A DNA stretch of 64,000 bases, from contig NZ_CH672414.1 of assembly GCF_000152785.1 (NCBI RefSeq), positions 1,667,154-1,731,153 on the forward strand, written 5' to 3'. Below the pieces are notes generated by a model. That model worked only from the letters and a program-made list of their open reading frames with translations, did no database searches and was not told the origin of the DNA. The translations under genes were made by a program, and so were the position numbers. Shown in pieces: positions 40,072-50,119 of this stretch (position 1 is its first letter; the number at the start of each line of letters is the position of its first letter). The DNA is from Yoonia vestfoldensis SKA53. GTDB taxonomy: Bacteria; Pseudomonadota; Alphaproteobacteria; Rhodobacterales; Rhodobacteraceae.

Positions 40072-41796
40072 TCAGCCCTTGATCAGCCCAAGGCTTTCGA
40101 GCTTGAGCAGCACCTGATGCGCGCAACCGTCAACGCTTTGGTTTTCGGTATCCAGCCGCAGTTCTGGATGGTCAGGCACATCATAGGGGTCGGAAATACC
40201 AGTGAATTCCGCGATCTTGCCGGCGCGCGCGAGCTTGTACAGCCCCTTGCGGTCGCGCCGTTCGCATTCCTCAATGGATGTGGCGACATGGACTTCTATG
40301 AAGGCGCCGAATTGTTCGACATCCTCGCGCACGGCGCGACGGGTCGTGGCATAGGGCGCGATCGGTGCGCAAATCGCGATGCCGCCATTCTTGGTGATCT
40401 CTGACGCGACATAACCGATGCGCCGGATGTTCAGGTCGCGATGTTCCTTGCTGAACCCCAGTTCCGACGACAGGTTCTTGCGTACGATATCGCCATCCAG
40501 CAAGGTCACCGGACGTCCGCCTATTTCCATCAGCTTGACCATCAGCGCATTGGCGATGGTGGATTTGCCCGACCCCGAAAAGCCGGTGAAAAACACGGTG
40601 AAACCCTGTTTCGCCCGCGCGGGGCGGCTTTTGCGCAGTTCTGCGACGACCTGCGGAAAAGAAAACCATTCGGGGATTTCCAGCCCTTCGGCCAGACGGC
40701 GGCGCAATTCGGTGCCGGAAATATCAAGGATCGTCACCTTGTCCTTGTCTGCAATCTCGTCAGCGGGTTCGTATTGGGCGCGGTCCTGCACATAGACCAT
40801 CTGTTTGAAATCGACCATTTCGATGCCCATTTCGTCCTGATGTTCGCGGAACAGGTCCTGCGCGTCATAGGGGCCATAGAAATCCTGACCGGCAGAATTC
40901 TTGCCCGGTCCGGCATGGTCGCGGCCGACGATGAAATGTGTGCAACCGTGGTTCTTGCGGATCAGCCCGTGCCAGACCGCCTCGCGCGGGCCAGCCATGC
41001 GCATGGCAAGGTTCAAAAGGCTCATCGTGGTGGTGGCGGATGGATATTGGTCCAGCACCGCCTCGTAACAGCGCACGCGGGTGAAATGGTCGATATCGCC
41101 CGGTTTTGTCATCCCGACCACGGGGTGGATCAACAGATTCGCTTGTGCTTCGCGCGCGGCACGGAAGGTCAGTTCCTGATGCGCGCGGTGCAAAGGGTTG
41201 CGGGTCTGGAATGCCACGACCTTGCGCCAGCCCAGTTTGCGAAACAATGCGCGCAATTCGTTGGGCGTATCACGCCGACCACGGAAATCGTAATGCACCG
41301 GCTGCTGGATGCCGGTGACCGGCCCGCCCAGATAGACGCCGCCCGCTGTGTTGTGCAAATAATTCACCGCCGGATGGGCGCTATCGTCGGCGCCATAGAC
41401 CTTTTCGGCCTCGTGCGCTTTGTTCGGCACCCATTTGTCGGTGACGGTCATGGTCGCAAGGATCACACCTTCCTGATCGCGCAGCGCGATGTCCTGCCCG
41501 ATCGTCACCTTGTCGGCAAAGCCTTCGCTGACATCGAGCGTGACCGGCATTGGCCACAGCGCGCCATCAGCAAGGCGCATCGTGTCAACAACACTGGTGT
41601 AATCCGCCTCGGACAGAAACCCTTTCAACGGGTTGAACCCGCCGTTCATCAACAATTCCAGATCGCAGATCTGGCGCGGCGTCAGGTCGTGACTGACAAG
41701 ATCGCCCGCCTCTGCCTTGAGTTTCTGGGCGCTCTCGTAAGAGACATAGAGTTCGGGGATTGGGGCCAAATCTGGTGGCATAATTTTCACTGACAT
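40072..41796 (-). CDS. Bifunctional sulfate adenylyltransferase / APS kinase
   Basis: 574-residue fusion. The N-terminal ATP sulfurylase (to about 390) has 'QTRNPLHRAH' at 197-206 and 'GRDHAG' at 291-296. The C-terminal APS kinase (CysC) has the P-loop GFSGSGKST at 405-413 and 'YEAVL'-type contacts earlier in the sulfurylase. It turns sulfate plus ATP into APS and then PAPS. This is the Sat-CysC order (sulfurylase first), not the CysN-CysC fusion. It is preceded by a 173-base gap in which I see no gene or riboswitch. Confidence 0.95.
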   Translation of the reverse strand: MSVKIMPPDLAPIPELYVSYESAQKLKAEAGDLVSHDLTPRQICDLELLMNGGFNPLKGFLSEADYTSVVDTMRLADGALWPMPVTLDVSEGFADKVTIGQDIALRDQEGVILATMTVTDKWVPNKAHEAEKVYGADDSAHPAVNYLHNTAGGVYLGGPVTGIQQPVHYDFRGRRDTPNELRALFRKLGWRKVVAFQTRNPLHRAHQELTFRAAREAQANLLIHPVVGMTKPGDIDHFTRVRCYEAVLDQYPSATTTMSLLNLAMRMAGPREAVWHGLIRKNHGCTHFIVGRDHAGPGKNSAGQDFYGPYDAQDLFREHQDEMGIEMVDFKQMVYVQDRAQYEPADEIADKDKVTILDISGTELRRRLAEGLEIPEWFSFPQVVAELRKSRPARAKQGFTVFFTGFSGSGKSTIANALMVKLMEIGGRPVTLLDGDIVRKNLSSELGFSKEHRDLNIRRIGYVASEITKNGGIAICAPIAPYATTRRAVREDVEQFGAFIEVHVATSIEECERRDRKGLYKLARAGKIAEFTGISDPYDVPDHPELRLDTENQSVDGCAHQVLLKLESLGLIKG

Positions 41797-41969
41797 CGCT
41801 GGTTACCGTTGCCGTGGCATAGACTCCGCGATGCGCCGTTGTCTAGTAATCCGCGCCGAAAAGACTGCTTTTCCGCCCCGTGCGGCAGGAACGGGACGCT
41901 GGAGCGATCTGCCACGCGATGCGCGAACAGATCAGCCCTGTGGTGCCGCAGGCCAGCATGTCTGGCCGG

Positions 41970-42938
41970 TCATTCCGCCGCTTTGATGTCCTGCATGTCA
42001 TGCGCGGCAGCCAGAAACCTTTCGGCATCCAGCGCCGCCATGCACCCCATGCCAGAGCTGGTCACCGCCTGCCGGTAAACGTGATCGGTCAGATCGCCGG
42101 CGGCGAACACACCGGGGATCGCGGTGCGCGTGGTGCCGGGCTCGACCACGACATAACCGCCGTTATGCGTCTCAAGCTGCCCCTGGACCAGTTCGGACGC
42201 AGGCGCATGGCCGATGGCGATAAACACGCCCTTGGCCGCAATTTCACTGATGGCACCATTGCGCACATCGCGCACGCGGATACCTTCAACACCCAAGGGG
42301 CTGTCGGTGCCGAACACTTCTTCAACCTCGTGAAACCAGAGCGTTTCGATCTTTGGGTTGTTCTCCAACCGCTGTTGCAGAATCTTTTCTGCACGCAATT
42401 CGTCGCGGCGATGGATCAGCGTCACCTTGGAGGCGAAATTGGTCAGGAACAGCGCCTCTTCCACAGCGGTGTTGCCGCCGCCAACGACGACGATTTCCTG
42501 CCCGCGATAGAAAAACCCGTCACAGGTGGCACAGGCGCTGACGCCAAAACCCTTGAACTTGTCCTCGGTCGGCAGGCCCAGCCATTTGGCGCGCGCGCCG
42601 GTGGACAGGATCACCGCATCGGCGGTATACACCGTGCCGCTGTCGGATTGCGCGGTAAAGGGGCGGTTTTGCAGATCAAGCGATGTGATGATGTCCTGCA
42701 CGATCTCGCAGCCCATGGCGCGCGCATGGGCTTCCATCCGCAGCATCAGGTCGGGGCCTTGGACTTCGGTGTCGCCGGGCCAGTTTTCGACTTCGGTCGT
42801 GGTGGTCAGCTGCCCGCCTGGTTCCATCCCCTGCACCAGCAAGGGTTCAAGCATGGCGCGCGCCGCATAGACACCCGCGGTGTAACCCGCAGGACCGGAG
42901 CCGATGATCAGAACGCGGGTATGACGGGTGGCAGACAT
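41970..42938 (-). CDS. trxB: Thioredoxin-disulfide reductase
   Basis: 322-residue flavoprotein that reduces thioredoxin with NADPH. FAD site '[20 protein letters not shown]', redox CATC at 136-139, NADPH site '[16 protein letters not shown]', and '[18 protein letters not shown]' near the C-terminus. The ATG at 42938 with AAGAGGT upstream is used; the frame is open further but continues into the divergent lrp gene. It is divergent from the Lrp-type regulator. Confidence 0.96.
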   Translation of the reverse strand: MSATRHTRVLIIGSGPAGYTAGVYAARAMLEPLLVQGMEPGGQLTTTTEVENWPGDTEVQGPDLMLRMEAHARAMGCEIVQDIITSLDLQNRPFTAQSDSGTVYTADAVILSTGARAKWLGLPTEDKFKGFGVSACATCDGFFYRGQEIVVVGGGNTAVEEALFLTNFASKVTLIHRRDELRAEKILQQRLENNPKIETLWFHEVEEVFGTDSPLGVEGIRVRDVRNGAISEIAAKGVFIAIGHAPASELVQGQLETHNGGYVVVEPGTTRTAIPGVFAAGDLTDHVYRQAVTSSGMGCMAALDAERFLAAAHDMQDIKAAE

Positions 42939-43079
42939 GGCAGACCTCTTGCTGGATATTGTTTTGATATAACGCTCCGACCCGCCGGTTGGAAGGGCCA
43001 GACAGCGCGTTCTATTGTTGCTGAAATGTGAAATATTATTGCGCATCCGTGACAGAAAACGTAGTATTCGGCAAAATTG

Positions 43080-43592
43080 ATGGGGAACCCGATGCCAGGT
43101 ACGAAACTCGACGAAATTGACCGGATGATTCTGGCGCAATTGCAGGCCGATGGCCGCATGACCAATGTCGAACTGGCCAGCCGCGTCGGCATTTCCGCGC
43201 CGCCCTGCCTGCGCCGCGTGCGTACGCTGGAAGAACAAGGGTTCATCACGGGGTATCATGCCGATGTCAACGCGCGCGAACTGGGGTTCGAAGTGCAGGT
43301 TTTCGCCATGGTCGGGCTGGTCAGTCAGGCCGAGGCGGATTTGTCCGCATTCGAGCGCAAATGCATCAGCTGGCCGCTTGTGCGTGAATGCCACATGCTC
43401 AACGGCGAGGTGGATTTCATCCTCAAATGCGTGGCCCCTGATCTGCGCAGCTTTCAACGGTTTCTGACGGAAGAATTGACCAGCGCCGACAATGTGGCGT
43501 CCGTCAAAACATCACTGGTGATCCGTGGCGCCAAGGATGAACCGGGCGTGCCGTTTGACGTGTTAGAAGCGCGGCTGGCCCAGCAGGCCTGA
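43080..43592 (+). CDS. Lrp/AsnC-family transcriptional regulator
   Basis: 170-residue Lrp-type regulator. N-terminal winged helix ('[45 protein letters not shown]' region, about 10-54) and C-terminal RAM/effector domain ('[18 protein letters not shown]' onward). It is divergent from trxB with a gap of about 140 bases; in many Rhodobacterales the same pair is seen and Lrp may control itself or trxB. ATG 43092 with GGGGAA close before it is an alternative start. Confidence 0.9.
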   Translation: MGNPMPGTKLDEIDRMILAQLQADGRMTNVELASRVGISAPPCLRRVRTLEEQGFITGYHADVNARELGFEVQVFAMVGLVSQAEADLSAFERKCISWPLVRECHMLNGEVDFILKCVAPDLRSFQRFLTEELTSADNVASVKTSLVIRGAKDEPGVPFDVLEARLAQQA

Positions 43593-43644
43593 CGCATTGC
43601 CCCGCTGGGCGCGCGGCTGTCGATTAAGGGATGGGTAAAAGAAA

Positions 43645-43666
43645 GGCGTCCGGACATCCAGACGCC
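43645..43666. terminator. Bidirectional terminator between lrp and ccoP
   Basis: GGCGTCCGGA / TCCAGACGCC with one mismatch and a 2-base loop; T-rich flanks on both sides (on the minus strand TTTCTTTT). It separates the convergent lrp and ccoNOQP units. Confidence 0.75.
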
Positions 43667-43725
43667 CTTCTCTTCACGGTGGGTTTCGCCGATGCGCGAA
43701 CAGGTGACAAAACCCGTGTGAAGCC

Positions 43726-44598
43726 TTATTCGCCGCCGCCCAGCTGGTGGACATACGCCGTGACAGCACGGATTTCCGCCTCTGACAAACGGGGGCTCCA
43801 TGGCGGCATAACGCCGAACCGCGCATAGCGGATCGTTTGTTCCAGCGTTTCAGGATCGCCGCCATAAAGCCAGATCGCGTCGGTCAGGTTTGGCGCGCCT
43901 TGATTGCGGTCGCCGGTGCCTGCATCGCCGTGACAGGCGGCGCAATTGTCCAGAAACAATGCGCTGCCAGCAGCAGCCAGCGTCGCGTCATAGGTTTGCC
44001 CTGAAATCGCCAGCACATGGTTTACGACAGCGTCAATTTCACCGTTAGACAGGATCTCGTCAAAGGCGGTCATCATGGAATAGCGCGCGTCCCAGTCTTC
44101 TTCGTTGCGGATGCCGTGACGGACCGTGTAGGCGATGTTTTCGAAATCACCGCCCCACAGCCAATCGTCATCCAACAGGTTGGGATAGCCCACAGCCCCT
44201 GCCGCACCGGACCCGTGGCATTGCGAACAATTGTTGCGGAACACCGCAGCACCCGCCGAAGTGGCAAAGCGCATCAATTCAGGGGTCTGGTCCAACGTGC
44301 CCAGATCGGCACTGGCCAGTTGCGCCATGATGGCGCTGTTGGCTTGTTCAAAACGGGCGATGTCTTGGGCGACTTCTCCGCGTGTCGAATAGCCTAGCAT
44401 ACCCGATGTCGCAGAACTGATCAGCGGCCAGGCGGGGAAGGCGATGGTATAGCCCACCCCCCAGACAATGGTGATATAGAACGTCCACAGCCACCAGCGC
44501 GGCAGTGGGTTATTCAATTCCTTGATCCCGTCCCAGCTATGGCCAGTGGTATCCGTGCCGGTGACGTCGTCGATGTCCGTGTGGTCATGGCTGCTCAT
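43726..44598 (-). CDS. ccoP: cbb3 oxidase dihaem subunit CcoP
   Basis: 290-residue membrane-anchored cytochrome. After one helix ('WWLWTFYITIVWGVGYTIAF', about 35-54) come two c-type haem motifs, CSQCH (124-128) and CAACH (219-223), each with a later Met for axial binding ('YSMMTAF' and 'GVMPPW'). It passes electrons from cytochrome c to CcoO/CcoN. It overlaps ccoQ by 4 bases. Confidence 0.96.
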   Translation of the reverse strand: MSSHDHTDIDDVTGTDTTGHSWDGIKELNNPLPRWWLWTFYITIVWGVGYTIAFPAWPLISSATSGMLGYSTRGEVAQDIARFEQANSAIMAQLASADLGTLDQTPELMRFATSAGAAVFRNNCSQCHGSGAAGAVGYPNLLDDDWLWGGDFENIAYTVRHGIRNEEDWDARYSMMTAFDEILSNGEIDAVVNHVLAISGQTYDATLAAAGSALFLDNCAACHGDAGTGDRNQGAPNLTDAIWLYGGDPETLEQTIRYARFGVMPPWSPRLSEAEIRAVTAYVHQLGGGE

Positions 44599-44810
44599 GA
44601 TTGCAGCTCCTTTGTGTCGCGGGCCACGCCATCGGCATCTTTGCGCGGGGCGGGCCGGTCCTCGTTACGGAAGGGGATGTTGGCGGTATCGGCATATTGC
44701 GTGCGACTGCCCGGCCGCAGCACCCAGAGAATCACGCCGATAAAAAACGTGCCCATCCAGACCAGCAGCCAGTTGTCGGCGATTTGCTGCAAAAGTGTTG
44801 GCGTTTCCAT
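44595..44810 (-). CDS. ccoQ: cbb3 oxidase small subunit CcoQ
   Basis: 71-residue one-helix protein ('NWLLVWMGTFFIGVILWVLRPG' at 13-34, then a charged cytoplasmic tail). It stabilises the oxidase. Both its flanking genes overlap or lie within 11 bases. Confidence 0.93.
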   Translation of the reverse strand: METPTLLQQIADNWLLVWMGTFFIGVILWVLRPGSRTQYADTANIPFRNEDRPAPRKDADGVARDTKELQS

Positions 44811-44821
44811 GCGCTGTCTCC

Positions 44822-45577
44822 TTACCGGCTGGCGTCAGGGGTGAAGGTCGAAAAATCGACCGTCGTGCCCAGCATTTGCAGATAGGCGATCAGCGCATCC
44901 ATTTCCGACACGCCAGGGCGGCCGTCGAAATTGCGGATTTGCGCGCCCGGGTAGCGTGCCAGCAGATCGTCATAGGCATCGGTTTCAGGGTCCGCTTGTG
45001 CCAGCACATCGGTGGCCGCGACCGCGATCATGCCCTCGGTATATGGCACGCCGACGATCCGGTGCGTGCGCACCAGATCAGCGGTGTAGTCCGCGTTGAC
45101 GTAAGTATCGAGCAGATAGGCATAGCCCGGCATGATCGATTCCGGCACCACGCTGCGCGGCGCGATCAGGTGGTCCAGATGCCAGGCGTCCGAATATTTG
45201 CCACCCACGCGGGCCAGATCGGGGCCAGTGCGTTTGGACCCCCATTGGAAGGGATGGTCATACATCGATTCCGCCGCCAGCGAATAATGGCCGTAACGTT
45301 CGACCTCGTCGCGCATCGGGCGGATCATCTGGCTGTGGCACAGATAACAGCCCTCACGGATGTAGACATCGCGCCCCGCCAGTTCGAGCGGCGAATAGGG
45401 CCGCACGCCTTCGACTTTTTCGATGGTGTTTTCCAGATAGAACAGCGGCACGATTTCCACCAGACCGCCGATGGCCACAACGACCAGCGACGAGACCAGC
45501 AGCAATGTGGGCGAACGTTCAAGGATCGCATGTTTGGCAAGGAAACCTTTGGTCGGTGTTGTTGGTGTTTCAGACAT
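44822..45577 (-). CDS. ccoO: cbb3 oxidase monohaem subunit CcoO
   Basis: 251-residue monohaem cytochrome c subunit. One N-terminal helix ('[24 protein letters not shown]') and the haem motif CYLCH at 77-81. 'PQ' and '[22 protein letters not shown]' are family blocks. It lies 12 bases after ccoN. Confidence 0.96.
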   Translation of the reverse strand: MSETPTTPTKGFLAKHAILERSPTLLLVSSLVVVAIGGLVEIVPLFYLENTIEKVEGVRPYSPLELAGRDVYIREGCYLCHSQMIRPMRDEVERYGHYSLAAESMYDHPFQWGSKRTGPDLARVGGKYSDAWHLDHLIAPRSVVPESIMPGYAYLLDTYVNADYTADLVRTHRIVGVPYTEGMIAVAATDVLAQADPETDAYDDLLARYPGAQIRNFDGRPGVSEMDALIAYLQMLGTTVDFSTFTPDASR

Positions 45578-45589
45578 TGCTCTGCCCCT

Positions 45590-47185
45590 TTATTCTGCTG
45601 GCACGCCGAGCGCGGCAGTGACTTTGACGCCACCCCGGATCGTCATGTAGATGTTCCAGGCCATGATGATCCCACCTGCGAGGTACAGAACCCCGCCCAG
45701 ACCGCGCACGATATACATCGGCAACTTGGCGGAAACGGTGTCGGCAAAGCTGTTCACAAGGAACCCGTTGGCATCGACTTCGCGCCACATCAGGCCTTCC
45801 ATGATGCCGGTCACCCACATGGACGCGGCGTAAAGGATGATGCCAATCGTGGCCAACCAGAAGTGCCAGTTGATTGCCGACATCGAATACATCTGCGCGC
45901 GCCCCCAAAGTTTCGGTGTCAGGAAATACAGCGCGGCAAAGGTGATCATGCCGTTCCAGCCAAGCGCGCCAGAATGCACATGCCCGATGGTCCAGTCGGT
46001 GTAATGCGACAGGCTGTTGACCGCACGGATCGACATCATCGGTCCCTCAAACGTGGACATGCCGTAGAAAGCCAATGAGATGACCATCATCCGGATGATC
46101 GGATCGGTGCGCAGCTTGTCCCACGCCCCTTGCAGGGTCATCAGACCGTTGATCATACCACCCCAGCTGGGCATCCACAGGATGATCGAAAACACCATCC
46201 CAAGCGTTGATGCCCAATCCGGCAGCGCGGTGTAATGCAAATGGTGCGGACCCGCCCAGATATACAGAAAGATCAGCGCCCAAAAGTGGATGATCGACAG
46301 CTTGTAGCTGAACACCGGACGGCCCGCCTGTTTGGGGACGAAATAATACATCATCCCCAGAAAACCGGCGGTCAGGAAAAAGCCCACCGCGTTATGGCCG
46401 TACCACCACTGCACCATGGCATCCTGCACACCCGAAAAGATCTGCACGGACTTGCTGCCCCAGATGCTGACGGGGATGCTCAGGTTGTTAACGACATGCA
46501 GCATCGCCACAGTGACGATAAAGGCCAGCAGGAACCAGTTGGCGACATAGATATGCCGTTCCTGCCGCTTGAACAAAGTGCCAAGGAAAACAGCAAGAAA
46601 CGCGATCCAGACCACTGTCAGCCACATGTCGGTATACCATTCAGGCTCGGCATATTCCTTGGACTGCGTCGCCCCCAGCAGATAGCCGGTCGCCGCCAGA
46701 ACGATGAACAGGTTATACCCCCAGAACACGAACCACGCGAGGTTGCCGCCCCAAAGCCGCGCGCCGCAGGTCCGTTGCACGATATAGAATGACGACATGA
46801 TCAGCGCATTGCCCCCGAAGGCGAAAATCACTGCAGAGGTGTGCAGCGGGCGCAAGCGTCCGAAATTGCCATAGGGCTGCAGCATTTCAAAGTTCAGCTG
46901 CGGAAAAGCCAGCTGGAACGCGATGATCACGCCGACCAGAAAGCCGATAACACCCCACAGCGTCGTCGCCACCACACCGGCACGGACCACATCGTCCATA
47001 TAGCCGGTCGGCGTGGCCATGGCTGGTTGTTCCATCTGGCGCAAAACGCGGATGAACATGAATCCGGACACGCCCAGAATGATGATGGCATGCACGATAT
47101 AGGCCGCGTCACGCCCCCAATTCGCCGCCATGGCTGCAAAAAGGGCGATGATCCCCAATGCCGCAAGCTTGAAATAATTCCCCAT
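45590..47185 (-). CDS. ccoN: cbb3-type cytochrome c oxidase catalytic subunit CcoN
   Basis: 531-residue haem-copper oxidase subunit I of class C, with twelve or more helices. '[13 protein letters not shown]' carries the CuB histidines, '[27 protein letters not shown]' the Tyr/His pair, and '[21 protein letters not shown]' further haem ligands. The ATG at 47185 has AAGGGGAA six bases upstream and is preferred; an ATG at 47203 lies before that ribosome-binding site. High-affinity terminal oxidase for low oxygen. Confidence 0.97.
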   Translation of the reverse strand: MGNYFKLAALGIIALFAAMAANWGRDAAYIVHAIIILGVSGFMFIRVLRQMEQPAMATPTGYMDDVVRAGVVATTLWGVIGFLVGVIIAFQLAFPQLNFEMLQPYGNFGRLRPLHTSAVIFAFGGNALIMSSFYIVQRTCGARLWGGNLAWFVFWGYNLFIVLAATGYLLGATQSKEYAEPEWYTDMWLTVVWIAFLAVFLGTLFKRQERHIYVANWFLLAFIVTVAMLHVVNNLSIPVSIWGSKSVQIFSGVQDAMVQWWYGHNAVGFFLTAGFLGMMYYFVPKQAGRPVFSYKLSIIHFWALIFLYIWAGPHHLHYTALPDWASTLGMVFSIILWMPSWGGMINGLMTLQGAWDKLRTDPIIRMMVISLAFYGMSTFEGPMMSIRAVNSLSHYTDWTIGHVHSGALGWNGMITFAALYFLTPKLWGRAQMYSMSAINWHFWLATIGIILYAASMWVTGIMEGLMWREVDANGFLVNSFADTVSAKLPMYIVRGLGGVLYLAGGIIMAWNIYMTIRGGVKVTAALGVPAE

Positions 47186-47269
47186 GGAATTCCCCTTGTC
47201 CATCGCACCACAACACGGCCCGATCTTTTGTCGATGATGGGGTTATGCGGGTGTCCGCCGATGCGGTCG

Positions 47270-47283
47270 TTGATGTGGATCAA
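47270..47283. promoter_or_regulatory. FNR box 1 between ccoN and the universal stress gene
   Basis: TTGAT-GTGG-ATCAA, a perfect match to the FNR consensus, centred 91 bases before the ccoN start and facing the divergent stress gene. Confidence 0.88.
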
Positions 47284-47291
47284 CCCGTCGT

Positions 47292-47305
47292 TTGACATGG
47301 ATCAA
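47292..47305. promoter_or_regulatory. FNR box 2 between ccoN and the universal stress gene
   Basis: TTGAC-ATGG-ATCAA, one base from the consensus, centred 22 bases (two helical turns) from box 1. The tandem pair can serve both divergent genes. Confidence 0.8.
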
Positions 47306-47402
47306 TGCATCACACCGCGCCACACGGCATGGATCGGGGAAGGGCCGGTTCGCGCGAACGATCGCTCCCTGACAAGGCTTATGACGGGGAAGGGCCAGAC
47401 CG

Positions 47403-48236
47403 ATGGCATATAAGATCATTTCGACTGTCTTGACGGATAGCGATGCATCGACCGAAGGGCTTGATGCCGCAATCACGCTGGCCGCGCGGATGGATGCACA
47501 TCTTGAAATTTTCGTGGTCACCATCTGCCACAGCGAGACGCATAATTACTTCATGGGCGCCGAGGCGATGACGATCGAACGTCAGACCCGCGATGCCATG
47601 GCCGAACGCGAAAAGCTCGACGCTTGGGTGAACGACCGGATGCAGGGCGAACCCGTCCGTTGGGCGCTGCAATCGGCCACCGTGCAGGGGCCTGCGCTGA
47701 CGCCTTATCTGGCACGCAAGCTGCGGTTTTCCGATCTGGTGGTGCTGCCCCGCCCCTATCAAGACAACCCCGATGCCGAAGCCTTGGTCGAGGCGTGCCT
47801 GTTCGCCGCCGAACGCCCCGTGCTGATGATCCCCAAAGGCTGCAAGGCGCCAGCGGCGGGCGGCCACATCGTGATGGGCTGGAACGACGCAGCCGAGGCG
47901 CTGGCCGCCGCGCGCGCCGCCCTGCCCTTGCTGCAACAGGCCGATGTCGCCGATATCTGTATCATCGACCCGCCGATGCATGGTGCCGACAGGTCCGACC
48001 CAGGTGGTGCGATGGCGCAATACCTGATGCGCCACGGCACAAGGTCCGAGGTCGCGGTGCTGGCCAAGACCGAACCGCATGTGGGTGAAATCCTGCTGCG
48101 CCGCGCGCGCGAGGTCGGCGCCCATCTGATCATCAGCGGTGCCTATGGCCATTCGCGCCTGCGCGAAGCGGTTTTCGGCGGCGCCACCCGCAGCCTGCTG
48201 GAACGGGCCGACCGCCCCATCCTGATGTCCCGCTAG
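47403..48236 (+). CDS. Universal stress protein, tandem UspA type
   Basis: 277-residue protein with two Usp-like halves. The second half ends with the ATP-binding-type signature 'GAYGHSRLREAVFGGATRSLLERADRPILM'. The first half is divergent. It is divergent from ccoN across the two FNR boxes, which suggests induction under low oxygen, as known for usp genes near cbb3 operons in related bacteria. Confidence 0.88.
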   Translation: MAYKIISTVLTDSDASTEGLDAAITLAARMDAHLEIFVVTICHSETHNYFMGAEAMTIERQTRDAMAEREKLDAWVNDRMQGEPVRWALQSATVQGPALTPYLARKLRFSDLVVLPRPYQDNPDAEALVEACLFAAERPVLMIPKGCKAPAAGGHIVMGWNDAAEALAAARAALPLLQQADVADICIIDPPMHGADRSDPGGAMAQYLMRHGTRSEVAVLAKTEPHVGEILLRRAREVGAHLIISGAYGHSRLREAVFGGATRSLLERADRPILMSR

Positions 48237-48299
48237 GGCGAGGTTCACCCGCGCCCCCCGCAGTTCAGGACAAGCTCGGACAGATCCCCGACCGACGCG

Positions 48300-49025
48300 T
48301 CAGGAATAGACATCCTCGCCGGTTTCAGCCTTGAGCACGTCAATGTCAGGCACCTTGATATCGCGGCGGTCGTCAAAGGCGATGATGCCGTCTTTCTTGA
48401 GCGCGGTCATCTGGCGGCTGACGGTTTCAATCGTCAGGCCGAGGTAATTTGCCATCGTCTCGCGGGTGATCGGCAGGATGAACGATATCTTCTCGGGCGC
48501 GCCGGGCGTCAGCTTCACCATCCGCGTGGCGATCATGTAAAGCAGCGACGCGATCTTTTCACGCGCGGTCTTGCGGCCCAGGACCAGCATCCATTCGCGC
48601 GCCGCATCCAATTCGTCCAGCGTCATTTCCAGCAGGCGTTGGCCAACATGCGGGGTCTGTTCAATCAGTTTCTCAAACGGCTTGCGCCGGAAACAACACA
48701 GCATCAGGTCGGTTTCGGCGACGATATCGGTGTCGATGGTTTCGCGGTTCGGGCGTCCCATGAAATCGGCGGGCAACAGCAGACCGACCATCTGGACCCG
48801 CCCGTCCGGCAGGGTGCGCGTCAGGCTGGCGACACCCGACACGATTGATCCGACGAATTCCAGCAGATCGCCCGCGAAAAACACGGTCTGCCCCGCCGCA
48901 AAGGACCGGTAATATTTAATCTGCTCCAAGATTTCGATTTCATCGGGTTCGCATTTGGAACAGACCGCGTTGTAACGGATCGGACAATCCGTACATGATT
49001 TCATGTTCGGGACAGAGAATGTCAT
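48300..49025 (-). CDS. fnrL: Oxygen-sensing Crp/Fnr-family regulator FnrL
   Basis: 241 residues. Four cysteines near the N-terminus (11, 14, 22, 25) plus Cys110/111 in the effector domain fit the 4Fe-4S-binding pattern of FNR. The recognition helix contains E200-T-V-S203-R204, the residues that read TTGAT half-sites. It activates low-oxygen genes; the three FNR boxes in this window are its likely targets. Gene lies beyond the stress-protein gene, convergent with it. Confidence 0.94.
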   Translation of the reverse strand: MTFSVPNMKSCTDCPIRYNAVCSKCEPDEIEILEQIKYYRSFAAGQTVFFAGDLLEFVGSIVSGVASLTRTLPDGRVQMVGLLLPADFMGRPNRETIDTDIVAETDLMLCCFRRKPFEKLIEQTPHVGQRLLEMTLDELDAAREWMLVLGRKTAREKIASLLYMIATRMVKLTPGAPEKISFILPITRETMANYLGLTIETVSRQMTALKKDGIIAFDDRRDIKVPDIDVLKAETGEDVYS

Positions 49026-49138
49026 TGATTTCGTTCCTGGCCGGTCTGGCTGCCGCGATGATGCAGGAAAATGCCAACTTTATCTATGGGAAACTGAAAA
49101 AGCTGCGCCCGCGCTTATGGCAGGCGGCGCGGCGCAGG

Positions 49139-50020
49139 CTATGCGCGCGGTTTGTCCCACCGCCGCAGCATCCAGTACCACTGATCTGGACGCGCGCGAA
49201 TCCGTGCCGACAGGCTGTCGTTGAAGGCCTGGGTCATCGTCACCGGATCACTATGCGGGATCGGTGCCTCGAAGATCACGTCGAAACTTTCGCCATCCGC
49301 GCGGCGCAATCCGTAGGCCGGTACCATCGGCAGATCGTATTTCAGCGCCAGTTCCGCCGCCGCAAGCGAGGTCAGCGCCGGATGGTCCAGAAACGGCAGC
49401 GCCACGCCATCGCCTTGTTTTTCGTCCAGCAGGATCGCCATGAAGCCGCCGGTCCGCAGGTGCCGGATCAGGGCTTTCGTCCCCGTCCGCCCGGTTTCAA
49501 GGATCGGCATACCCCCCGCTTCGATGCCAGCGCGCAGGCGGCGCTGGTAATGCGGGTTGGGCTGGCGGCGATAGATCGCGCCGGTTTCCATGCCGCGCGC
49601 CTTCAGCACGGCGCGCACGGCCTCCCATTGTCCGAAATGGCCCGAGACGATCAGCGCGCCCTTGCCCGCATCCCGCGCAGCAACCAACGCCTCAAGGCCC
49701 GGCCCTTCGGCGTGAAACTTGTCCCGACGCGACTGGAATTCGGCACAATGATAAATTTCGAACAGGGTCTGGCCCATGGCGCGGCCCATTGCCTGCCCCA
49801 GCTTTGCCCGCGCCTTGCGATCCATATCGGGAAAGACGCGCAGAACCTGACGGTCAAACCGCCAGCGGGCGGGCGGAAACCAGCGCATCACGAAACCGAT
49901 GGCCGAACCCAGCGCGCGGGACCGTTTGTCAAACCGCCGTGCGCGCGACCACGTCAGCACGGACAGCAACGGCACATAGCGAAACTGGTTCCAGGCATAT
50001 TTAAGAGGGCGGCGCATCAT
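49139..50020 (-). CDS. Lipid A acyltransferase-like protein (LpxL/HtrB family)
   Basis: 293-residue lysophospholipid/lauroyl acyltransferase-like protein. The HX4D/E motif is visible as 'HFGQWE' ('VSGHFGQWEAVRAVLKARGM'), followed by 'YRRQPNPHYQRRLRAGIE'. It probably adds a secondary acyl chain to lipid A or acts on other lipids. The ATG at 50020 is chosen because it gives the 'MMRRPLKYAWNQFRY' start; the frame opens earlier at 50062. Confidence 0.88.
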   Translation of the reverse strand: MMRRPLKYAWNQFRYVPLLSVLTWSRARRFDKRSRALGSAIGFVMRWFPPARWRFDRQVLRVFPDMDRKARAKLGQAMGRAMGQTLFEIYHCAEFQSRRDKFHAEGPGLEALVAARDAGKGALIVSGHFGQWEAVRAVLKARGMETGAIYRRQPNPHYQRRLRAGIEAGGMPILETGRTGTKALIRHLRTGGFMAILLDEKQGDGVALPFLDHPALTSLAAAELALKYDLPMVPAYGLRRADGESFDVIFEAPIPHSDPVTMTQAFNDSLSARIRARPDQWYWMLRRWDKPRA

Positions 50021-50119
50021 GCTTGTCGTTTGACCGCTCCGCGCGTCATTGCCAAGTGGCAAACTGCGACAGGCCCAGCATCGCGCGCCATTTCGGCGCG
50101 AACCAATGCCATGACGGCG

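Noticed and set aside
40441..41793. Long plus-strand frame antisense to the sulfate-activation gene
   Set aside because: The opposite strand encodes a complete ATP sulfurylase/APS kinase, and the frame has no ribosome-binding site or family features.
41797..41969. Possible riboswitch or small gene upstream of the sulfate-activation gene
   Set aside because: No SAM-type or other riboswitch core and no convincing small gene could be recognised; only weak hairpins are present.
44795..46078. Long plus-strand frame antisense to ccoO and ccoN
   Set aside because: The minus-strand genes are certain; this is the mirror of their codon use.
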